Shown here piece after piece: positions 1 to 5,485 of a stretch of DNA of 6,288 bases (positions are counted from its first letter, which is position 1; each line of letters starts with the position of its first letter). The translations under genes and the position numbers were made by a program. The notes beneath the pieces were generated by a model that had not been told where the DNA came from, made no database searches, and saw only the letters and a list, made by a program, of their open reading frames with translations. The stretch is from Betaproteobacteria bacterium (lineage in GTDB: Bacteria > Pseudomonadota > Gammaproteobacteria > Burkholderiales > SG8-39). The stretch lies in contig JAABRB010000214.1 of the NCBI GenBank assembly GCA_011391185.1, positions 1 through 6,288 on the forward strand. Reading direction: 5' to 3'.

Positions 1-843
1 ATCGAGCGGTTCGGTGATTTCGGCGCGAAACCGATTTCCTGGAAGGCGCACCATGCGGATGCCGCGCACCTCGCAATCGTACTGCCGTGCGAGCCGGGCT
101 ATCGTCGGGTTGACCGGACATTGGCGGCCGAAGAAAGTGACCAGCTGTCCTCCGGTCCAGTATTGATCGACCAGCATTCCGACATGCGCTCCACGCTCGA
201 TTTCGCTCGCGAGCTCGAAGACCGCGGCACGGCTGGATGGCACCAGCCGGCCCATGTTCTTGCTACGGACTTCTTGCACGATCTCCGCGGCGAACTTGCT
301 GCCCGGAATTCTGAACAAGAGAGCCGAGTCAGCGCCGTGCGCTGCGGCTCCCACGGCCGCCAGTTCCCAATTGGCCAGATGCGCGGCAAAGGTCAGCGAC
401 GGCTTGCCATCGTCTCTGAGCTCGAAGAAGCGATCGGGATGTGGGCTGACGATTCGGCCCTGATCCGGTCGCAACGGGTCCCAGTCCCATAGGCGGTCGA
501 GATTGGCGAATTCCCCCACGACACGGCCGAGATTTTCCCACACACCGGCAAGAATCTCCTCGATCTCGGCCTCGGTCTTTTCTGGAAAAGCTGCGTGAAG
601 ATTTGCGCGCCCGGTCCGGCTTACCGGCAGCCAGGGCCCGAGGCGTCTGGCACCGCGGCCGCAAAGATCCGAGCTGCGGTCCGGATCGAGCCGGCGCAAC
701 CCGTGCATGAACCCACGCACGATCCAGGCAAAAACGCGATAGGGACCCCGCCAAAGCGCTTTGCCGGTGCGGCGCGCAATATTCCTTAGGCGGAATAGCG
801 GTCGATGCAACAAATCACTCCGCGGTGCTGGTTTGGTACGCAT
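1..843 (-). CDS. lpxXL: Very-long-chain acyl-AcpXL:lipid A acyltransferase LpxXL (LpxL/HtrB family), 3' end cut by window edge
   Basis: This gene is predicted to transfer the very-long hydroxy-acyl chain from AcpXL to the 2' secondary acyl position of lipid A at the inner face of the inner membrane. My translation from ATG at 843 is open to base 1, giving 281 residues. The family is usually a little over 300 residues, so only the C-terminal tail is missing. The acyltransferase dyad is visible as HLANWE (H155 and E160), the HX4D/E motif of LpxL/HtrB enzymes, followed by LLFRIPG. A second family block holds D226 and FFGR (237-240). The N-terminus is Arg-rich with a weakly hydrophobic stretch near residues 31-48, which could be a membrane-associating helix. 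The start codon directly follows the TGA of the dehydrogenase (TGAATG) with no evident Shine-Dalgarno, suggesting translational coupling. The family call is firm. The XL (C28) specificity is inferred from the operon, since an ordinary lauroyl transferase would look similar. Confidence 0.92.
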   Translation of the reverse strand, partial: MRTKPAPRSDLLHRPLFRLRNIARRTGKALWRGPYRVFAWIVRGFMHGLRRLDPDRSSDLCGRGARRLGPWLPVSRTGRANLHAAFPEKTEAEIEEILAGVWENLGRVVGEFANLDRLWDWDPLRPDQGRIVSPHPDRFFELRDDGKPSLTFAAHLANWELAAVGAAAHGADSALLFRIPGSKFAAEIVQEVRSKNMGRLVPSSRAAVFELASEIERGAHVGMLVDQYWTGGQLVTFFGRQCPVNPTIARLARQYDCEVRGIRMVRLPGNRFRAEITEPLD

Positions 844-1866
844 TCAAAAATGTACGACGATCTTGCCAAATACGCGCCGGCTCTCCAGGCGCTCGAGCCC
901 GCGCTGATATTCGTCGATGCCGATCTCGCTATCGATCGCGGGTTTTACTCCGCGCGCCATCTTAGCGAGTCCATCGCGTACGTTGCGGATCGCGAACCCG
1001 AATGAGCCGAAAATGCGATACTGACGCTGGAACAGCTGCATAAGATTCATGGTTGTCGATGGCCCCGACGTGGAGCCGCAGGTGACAAGGCGGCCGCCGC
1101 GTTTGAGGCAGAGCAGCGAGCCATTCCAGGTATCGGGTCCGATATGCTCGAACACGACATCGACGCCGATCTTGCTCGTGAGCTTGCGCACGACGCCCTC
1201 GAACCGGTCTTTGCGGTAATTGATCACATGATCCGCGCCGAGCGCGAGCGCCTTCTCCATCTTCTCGTCGTCACCGACCGTCGTGATGACGATCGCGCCG
1301 ATGTCCTTGGCGAGTCGGATCGCCGCCGAGCCGATACCCGAGCCGCCCGCGTGCACGAGCACGGTTTCCCCGGTTTCGAGCTTGGCATTGTCGAACAGCA
1401 TGTGCTCGACCGTGGCAAACGTAAGTGCCGCACATGCCGCTTCTGCAACGGCGATTCCTGCGGGCACCGGAATCGTAAGCCGCGCCGGAAAGTTATAGAG
1501 ATCGCGCGCAAAACCATCGACATGGAAGCCCATCACGCCGGCCACGTTCTCGCAGAGGTTCTCGCGCTCCTCGCGGCAGGCCTTGCACTGCCCGCATACC
1601 AGCGCGCCGTAGGGCACGACCAGATCGCCTGCCTTAAATTGCGAAACGCCGGTTCCCACCTTTATCACTTCGCCGACGGCCTCGGCGCCGACCACAAGCG
1701 GCAGCTTGCGCTTTGCAAAAGCCATCCCGCGCCAGCCCCAGACGTCGATGTGATTGAGCGCGATCGCGCGCGTACGAATCTGAATCTCGCCCGCGGCAGG
1801 TGCCGCCGGCGGTTCGATCTCGGCGATCTCAAGATGCCGGTCGGAGACGAGACGCAACGCACGCAT
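844..1866 (-). CDS. Zinc-binding MDR-superfamily dehydrogenase/reductase of the VLCFA cluster (adh2XL-like)
   Basis: The gene encodes 340 residues of an NAD(P)H-dependent medium-chain dehydrogenase/reductase with a GroES-like N-terminal domain (about 1-130) and a Rossmann domain (about 165-300). The nucleotide-binding loop is HAGGSGIGSAA, with GGSGIG at 174-179. A structural-zinc lobe is intact: C91, C94, C97 and C105 (C-x2-C-x2-C-x7-C). The usual catalytic-zinc ligands are not evident: the GHE motif reads GAE (60-62), and the first ligand region reads LNHIDVWGW, as in quinone oxidoreductase or enoyl-reductase types. The protein sits between the ketosynthase and acyltransferase genes, where rhizobial clusters carry adh2XL. 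Its reaction is not established by sequence. Enoyl-ACP reduction during elongation is a reasonable inference; alcohol oxidation linked to the omega-1 hydroxyl is the alternative. The start is ATG at 1866, 37 nt after the ketosynthase stop, with only a weak purine-rich RBS (AGCGGA). Its stop abuts the lpxXL start. Confidence 0.9.
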   Translation of the reverse strand: MRALRLVSDRHLEIAEIEPPAAPAAGEIQIRTRAIALNHIDVWGWRGMAFAKRKLPLVVGAEAVGEVIKVGTGVSQFKAGDLVVPYGALVCGQCKACREERENLCENVAGVMGFHVDGFARDLYNFPARLTIPVPAGIAVAEAACAALTFATVEHMLFDNAKLETGETVLVHAGGSGIGSAAIRLAKDIGAIVITTVGDDEKMEKALALGADHVINYRKDRFEGVVRKLTSKIGVDVVFEHIGPDTWNGSLLCLKRGGRLVTCGSTSGPSTTMNLMQLFQRQYRIFGSFGFAIRNVRDGLAKMARGVKPAIDSEIGIDEYQRGLERLESRRVFGKIVVHF

Positions 1867-1903
1867 CGGATTGGGTCCGCTAGGGGCTCGGGCTCGGTCG
1901 GCG

Positions 1904-3190
1904 TTAGGCCGGCTCGCCCGTCAGTACGAGGCTGACGTTCTGGCCGCCGAAACCGAAGGAATTCGAGATCGCTCTGCGCACCTTGGCGTCGCGCGCCTTG
2001 TTCGGCACGACGTCGAGCGGTATCGCCGGATCCGGCACCTTGTAATTGATCGTCGGCGGGATCCTTTGGTGGGCGATCGTCAGCAGCGTGACAACCGCCT
2101 CGACCGCGCCTGCGGCCGTGAGCGTATGGCCGATCATCGATTTGTTCGAGCTGATCGGAACTTCCTTGAGCCGGTCGCCGAGCACGGCGGCGAGACCGAC
2201 GTGCTCCATCTTGTCGTTTTCCGGCGTGCTGGTGCCGTGCGCGTTGATGTAATCGATGTCTTCGGGTGAGAGCCCCGCGTCATCAATTGCGTTCTTGATG
2301 CATCCGATGATCGGCTTGCCGTCCGGACTCGAGCGAGTGCGGTGGAAGCTGTCGGCCATCTCGCCGCAGCCGGCGAGTACGCCGAAAACGCGCGCGCCGC
2401 GTGCCTTGGCATGTTCCAGGCTCTCGAGCACGATCGCGCCGGCGCCCTCGGCCATCACGAAGCCGTCGCGGTTCTTTGAGAAGGGCTTGGCCGCCGCTTC
2501 GGGCACGTCGTTCTGTGTGGAGAGCGCGGCAAGCAGCGAGAAGCGGATCAAGGACTCGGCATGTACCGAGCCGTCGGTGCCGAGGCAGAGCGCGCTATCG
2601 CATTCGCCGCGCCGGATTGCTTCGAGACCGAGCTGGATTGCGCTGGCTCCCGAAGCGCAGGCAGTCGAGATCGAAATCGGCATTCCCTTGGTCCCGAATT
2701 GCTCGGCGATCCGGTCCGCGACCCAACCGAAGAGGAACGGCTCGTAGAGTGTGCGGAATTTTCCGCTTTCGGCGGCGTGTATCAGGCCCGGTATGCTCAC
2801 CGGCTGCGTGGGGTCGCAATCGGCCGCTAGCTCGCGCCATTGCGGCCACTGCATCTCGACCGGCGGCACGGCGGCGAACAGCGGTCCTGGGAAATCCCCC
2901 TTGGCGCCGATCCCGGACTCGGCAATCGCTTCTTCGACCGCGAGCGTCGCCAGCCCATGTGACAGGATCGGAGCGGTGACCTTGTCGTCGAACAAGAAAT
3001 CGACCGTTCCGGCGATCTTGGTTTTCAGTCCGTCGGTCGGAAAGCGCTTGATCTGGTGGATGCCCGACACGCCGGCGGTGAGTTTCTTCCAGTTGTCTTC
3101 CTTGCCACACCCGAGCGAGGTGACGATGCCGAGGCCCGTTGCCACCACGATAGGACGGCCACTGGAATCACGATAATTATTCGACCCCAT
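1904..3190 (-). CDS. Beta-ketoacyl-ACP synthase, catalytically complete (FabF1XL-like)
   Basis: This is the condensing enzyme expected to extend acyl-AcpXL with malonyl units (Claisen condensation, cytosolic). The 428-residue product has the thiolase fold with all KAS-II-type catalytic residues: nucleophile C178 in STACASG, H318 in NAHGTSTPEND, K350 in SSNKS and H355 in MIGHTLTAAGA. The C-terminal SFGFGGQN (411-418) and PFSKNRDGFVMAEGAG (236-251) are also typical. It is slightly longer than E. coli FabF (about 413). Residues 104-160 differ from ordinary FabF: the usual GSGIGG region reads AAVPPVEMQW. The frame is open upstream to an ATG at 3259 inside fabF2, but the ATG at 3190 is chosen because GAGGAG lies 7 nt upstream and the N-terminal beta strand (IVVATGLGIV) begins shortly after it. 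It lies 16 nt after fabF2, and the pair probably forms a heterodimer (inference). Confidence 0.93.
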   Translation of the reverse strand: MGSNNYRDSSGRPIVVATGLGIVTSLGCGKEDNWKKLTAGVSGIHQIKRFPTDGLKTKIAGTVDFLFDDKVTAPILSHGLATLAVEEAIAESGIGAKGDFPGPLFAAVPPVEMQWPQWRELAADCDPTQPVSIPGLIHAAESGKFRTLYEPFLFGWVADRIAEQFGTKGMPISISTACASGASAIQLGLEAIRRGECDSALCLGTDGSVHAESLIRFSLLAALSTQNDVPEAAAKPFSKNRDGFVMAEGAGAIVLESLEHAKARGARVFGVLAGCGEMADSFHRTRSSPDGKPIIGCIKNAIDDAGLSPEDIDYINAHGTSTPENDKMEHVGLAAVLGDRLKEVPISSNKSMIGHTLTAAGAVEAVVTLLTIAHQRIPPTINYKVPDPAIPLDVVPNKARDAKVRRAISNSFGFGGQNVSLVLTGEPA

Positions 3191-3197
3191 CAGCTTT

Positions 3198-3203
3198 CTC
3201 CTC
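3198..3203 (-). promoter_or_regulatory. Ribosome binding site fixing the fabF1 start
   Basis: GAGGAG on the minus strand, 7 nt before the ATG at 3190. It is the best Shine-Dalgarno in the operon. It selects this start over the in-frame ATG at 3259, which would force a 53-nt overlap with fabF2. Confidence 0.75.
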
Positions 3204-3206
3204 GAT

Positions 3207-4397
3207 TCATCGGACCGCTTCCACCAAACAGGCGCCTTCGCCTCGCCAATGCCCGACACTAGTCACGATCGCGTGGCGCAGGGATGGCGCGACCTTATCC
3301 TCGATCGGCACGTTTGGCATCGGGGGAAATAGCTGCCCTTGCTTCACGGCGAGCGCCGCAATCGCGACGGCTGCGGGGAATGCGGCTTCGACCCCATGAC
3401 CGAGCCGGCTCGTGACCGAGCGCACCGGGAGCCCGGTCTTCAGGAGCGCACGGCGCTCTTCGCCGGTCGCCGGTTCCGCCCCGGTTGCGGCGGAGATTAT
3501 TGCGGTGTTTGCCGGATCGACGTTTCCCATTGCCTGTTTCAGCAGGCCGGACACGGCGGATTCGATTCCGCCCGGCTCTCGCTGTGCCCTCGACGGATAG
3601 ATCGTTCCCAGCCGCGCTGCCGGGCGCGCTCCGCGAGCTTCCGCGTGAATCCTCGATTCGAGCACAAGGAACGCACCGATCGATGCCCAGGCGATTCCGC
3701 TTGGGCGCCCGGGCGCGAAAACGGGAATGAACTCGTCCTTCAGGCACAAACCGTCGAGTGAGTGATAGAGCAGCAAGTCGAGCCGTTCGGCGTTGAACGC
3801 GCTCCCGACCAGCATGATCTCGCTCTGGCCGGTTGCGAGACGGGCTTGCGCCACTTGCAGCGTGGAGATGCCGGCGCTTTCCTCGCCCATGAACGTGCGC
3901 GAGGAGCCTACCACCCCGTGCACGATCGAGATATTGCCCGCGAGTAGATTGGAGAGCTGCGCCAAAAACAGGGTCGGGCGTACATTACGCATCAGCCCGT
4001 CGTTCAGGGTCACATCGGGATCGTTCGAACCGCGCAACTCGTTCAAGAGCGCCAGATCGACCGCGGAATCCCGTTCACCGCCTCCGGCGGCCACGATCAT
4101 ATCCGTATTCTTCAACAGGTCTGCATTCCCGGCGACGCCCGCATCGGTCAGCGCGAGGCCGGCTGCATAGGTGCCGATCCGCTGCCAGGCCTCCATCTGG
4201 CGTTGATCCCCCTTCTTTGGGATCTGCCGGTCGTACTCGACCTTGGCCAACGGATGGACGACGTAAGGTGGAAACGAGTTGGTATCGACGACGGGAACGT
4301 CGCCATCGTACAGGCGCTTGCGGTGAATTTCCGGTCCCTCGCCGAGCGAGGAGAGCAGGCCAATGCCGGTGATCCAGATTTCGCGCTCGGCTGCCAT
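3207..4397 (-). CDS. Degenerate beta-ketoacyl-ACP synthase homologue (FabF2XL-like), probable non-catalytic partner
   Basis: This 396-residue protein has the ketosynthase fold: an N-terminal strand WITGIGLLSSLG, a nucleophile-elbow-like region around 155-200, and a C-terminal half resembling KAS enzymes. The catalytic set is lost. Aligning GEESAGISTLQ (171-181) with TACASGASAIQ of the neighbour puts E173 at the nucleophilic Cys. The only cysteines are C218 and C390, far from the site. NAHGTSTPE becomes SAATGAEPA (no His), the SNKS lysine is replaced (SVTS), and SFGFGG becomes SVGHWRGEG. Only the second active-site His survives (RLGH, H334). It lies 3 nt after fabZ and 16 nt before the complete ketosynthase, the arrangement of KS/chain-length-factor pairs in type II polyketide systems. 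In rhizobial clusters this slot is fabF2XL. A role in heterodimerisation and chain-length control is inference. It is an intact frame with no sign of decay, so not a pseudogene. AGG overlapping the fabZ end is a weak RBS. Confidence 0.88.
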   Translation of the reverse strand: MAAEREIWITGIGLLSSLGEGPEIHRKRLYDGDVPVVDTNSFPPYVVHPLAKVEYDRQIPKKGDQRQMEAWQRIGTYAAGLALTDAGVAGNADLLKNTDMIVAAGGGERDSAVDLALLNELRGSNDPDVTLNDGLMRNVRPTLFLAQLSNLLAGNISIVHGVVGSSRTFMGEESAGISTLQVAQARLATGQSEIMLVGSAFNAERLDLLLYHSLDGLCLKDEFIPVFAPGRPSGIAWASIGAFLVLESRIHAEARGARPAARLGTIYPSRAQREPGGIESAVSGLLKQAMGNVDPANTAIISAATGAEPATGEERRALLKTGLPVRSVTSRLGHGVEAAFPAAVAIAALAVKQGQLFPPMPNVPIEDKVAPSLRHAIVTSVGHWRGEGACLVEAVR

Positions 4398-4400
4398 TCG

Positions 4401-4862
4401 CTACGCCTGGACCAATAGTCCGAGCTCGCGCGCGCGCTTGTGCAATGCGTCGGCGAATTCCTGGTTCGGTATGGGCAGCATCCGCAGCGTCATCTCCGCG
4501 TCGGCCACGGCCTTATTCCCGATCAGGACTCGACCCTTTACCATCGCGTACCCGGATCCCTCATGAACGATTTCCGCTTCGACCGCGACCTCGGTGTCGG
4601 GCGAGACGGCGTTTCGCAGCTTCGCCTCCTTTACGGCGGCGAGAACTCCCATCTGCTTGAAGTCGAGCTTCGCGAGCACGAGCCAGCCGGCGGCTTGCGC
4701 CATGAGCTCGATAAGGAGCACGCCCGGAAGAAGGGGGTAGCCGGGGAAATGCCCCTCGAAGACCTTGCTCTCCTTGGGCACATGTCCGTGCGCGAGAATT
4801 TTCCCCGCGTCCAGGCTAAATTTCTCGATCCGGTCGATGAGCTCGAAAGTCTCGAGCTTCAT
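4401..4862 (-). CDS. fabZ: 3-hydroxyacyl-ACP dehydratase, FabZ/FabA-like hotdog protein
   Basis: The enzyme dehydrates 3-hydroxyacyl-ACP to trans-2-enoyl-ACP, here presumably on AcpXL during very-long-chain elongation. The 153-residue single hotdog domain carries the FabZ active-site block FEGHFPGYPLLPGVLLIE, with H38 and E52 as catalytic pair, followed by MAQAAGW in the central helix. Length is normal for FabZ (about 145-155). The first ~30 residues (ETFELIDRIEKF) also follow the family pattern. The C-terminal tail (from about 131) is charged and helical in appearance. ATG at 4862 is 9 nt after the acpXL stop, and the RBS-like AGGAC overlaps that stop. It corresponds to fabZXL of the rhizobial cluster. 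The housekeeping fabZ normally sits with lpxD/lpxA, so this is a dedicated paralogue (inference). Confidence 0.93.
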   Translation of the reverse strand: MKLETFELIDRIEKFSLDAGKILAHGHVPKESKVFEGHFPGYPLLPGVLLIELMAQAAGWLVLAKLDFKQMGVLAAVKEAKLRNAVSPDTEVAVEAEIVHEGSGYAMVKGRVLIGNKAVADAEMTLRMLPIPNQEFADALHKRARELGLLVQA

Positions 4863-4871
4863 GGGCCCGTC

Positions 4872-5153
4872 CTAGCCGGCCTTGGCGGTGACGAGCCCGT
4901 CGATGCGCTCGCAGAGGTTCTTCAGAACGAAGTATTGCTCGGTCGTGGCCTTGCCTTCGTTCACTTCCTGGGTCCATTGCTCGAGCGGCAGCTTGATGCC
5001 GAACGCCTTGTCGATCGCGAACGCGATGTCGAGGAAGTCGAGGCTGTCGATCCCGAGATCGTCGATGGCGTGACTCTCCGGCGTGATCTTGTCGCGCGGA
5101 ATGTCGCAGGTGTCTGCGATGATGGTGGCGACCGTGTCGAAGGTCGAGGACAT
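4872..5153 (-). CDS. acpXL: Acyl carrier protein AcpXL for very-long-chain hydroxy fatty acids
   Basis: This acidic carrier protein holds the growing acyl chain on 4'-phosphopantetheine and donates the finished chain to LpxXL. The 93-residue product has the attachment motif [12 protein letters not shown] with S37 as the modified serine. It is longer than a housekeeping ACP (about 78) and carries the characteristic C-terminal extension with [25 protein letters not shown] sequence, which I recognise as AcpXL. A GTG at 5159 is in frame two codons earlier, but the ATG at 5153 is preferred: AGAGG (5163-5159) lies 5 nt upstream of the ATG, whereas the same purine run would touch the GTG. It is the first gene of the operon, downstream of a candidate promoter at 5251-5279 and 9 nt ahead of fabZ. 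Confidence 0.95.
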   Translation of the reverse strand: MSSTFDTVATIIADTCDIPRDKITPESHAIDDLGIDSLDFLDIAFAIDKAFGIKLPLEQWTQEVNEGKATTEQYFVLKNLCERIDGLVTAKAG

Positions 5154-5158
5154 GAACA

Positions 5159-5166
5159 CCTCTCTC
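5159..5166 (-). promoter_or_regulatory. Ribosome binding site deciding the acpXL start
   Basis: GAGAGAGG on the minus strand. The AGAGG core is 5 nt from the ATG at 5153, which favours that start over the in-frame GTG at 5159. Confidence 0.6.
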
Positions 5167-5250
5167 GGGCCTTGGGGTCGCTTAGTCTATGAAAAACTAG
5201 TCCGCCGCTACCGGTAAGGGTAGGGCGGTTGGAACCCCACTGATTGCGCC

Positions 5251-5279
5251 CCTATAGCGGAGCGCGAACATGCTTTCAA
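5251..5279 (-). promoter_or_regulatory. Candidate sigma70-type promoter of the acpXL-lpxXL operon
   Basis: On the minus strand, TTGAAA (5279-5274, 5 of 6 to TTGACA) is followed after exactly 17 nt by TATAGG (5256-5251, 4 of 6 to TATAAT). Transcription would start near 5244, giving a leader of about 90 nt before the acpXL ATG. The position ahead of the first gene of a tight operon supports it. There is no experimental evidence, and housekeeping promoters in alphaproteobacteria vary in their -10. Confidence 0.5.
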
Positions 5280-5308
5280 TGCCGGGAAAGTCGCGTGTCA
5301 GCCGCAGG

Positions 5309-5326
5309 TTGCGCGCGCAGGCGCAA
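5309..5326. repeat. Short inverted repeat in the divergent region
   Basis: TTGCGC, a 6-nt spacer GCGCAG, then GCGCAA form a perfect 6-bp dyad. It lies about 30 bp upstream of the -35 box proposed for acpXL and about 160 bp before the HyfB-like start, so it could be an operator. In GC-rich DNA such a dyad can also occur by chance. Confidence 0.3.
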
Positions 5327-5485
5327 TGGCGGTTTGTCTTGCGAGCCTGAGAATCGGTGTGATAGCAAAGGTTTCAAGGAGCGGAGGCGGCGCGTGCGGT
5401 ACGGCGGAGCAAGGCTCGATGATCCGGCCGCTGCATCCGCCGAAGCAACGATCGGCGCGCTGAATTGGTCTCCGGCGGACCAGCC

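Larger units (their letters stand above)
5154..5485. other. Divergent intergenic region between acpXL and the HyfB-like gene
   Basis: This is 332 nt without a convincing gene. Read towards acpXL it holds a sigma70-like promoter (5251-5279), a leader of roughly 90 nt that contains the palindrome TACCGGTA (5209-5216), and the acpXL ribosome binding site (5159-5166). Towards the plus-strand gene, a weak -35/-10 pair can be drawn (TTGTCT at 5334-5339, TGTGAT at 5358-5363, spacer 18), too poor to call as a promoter. A short dyad lies at 5309-5326. No rho-independent terminator is expected between divergent genes and none is seen. Confidence 0.7.

Noticed and set aside
1144..1935. 263-codon plus-strand open frame antisense to the MDR gene
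   Set aside because: The translation is rich in Arg, Ala, Asp and His with no domain, and it runs opposite a clear Rossmann-fold protein.
1904..3259. Longer FabF1 starting at ATG 3259
   Set aside because: It would overlap fabF2 by 53 nt, adds 23 residues ahead of the normal KAS start and lacks the strong GAGGAG that precedes the ATG at 3190.
3207..4397. FabF2 as a decaying pseudogene
   Set aside because: The frame is full length, closely spaced in the operon and without frameshift or stop. The active-site losses fall at specific catalytic positions while the fold is retained.
4440..5192. 250-codon plus-strand open frame antisense to acpXL and fabZ
   Set aside because: It lies opposite two recognised genes with conserved motifs. 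Its translation is low-complexity (rich in E, D, L, R, V) and resembles no family. Long antisense frames are common in GC-rich DNA.
5334..5363. Plus-strand promoter TTGTCT-18-TGTGAT for the HyfB-like gene
   Set aside because: Both boxes match only 4 of 6 and the spacer is not optimal; not better than chance in this composition.
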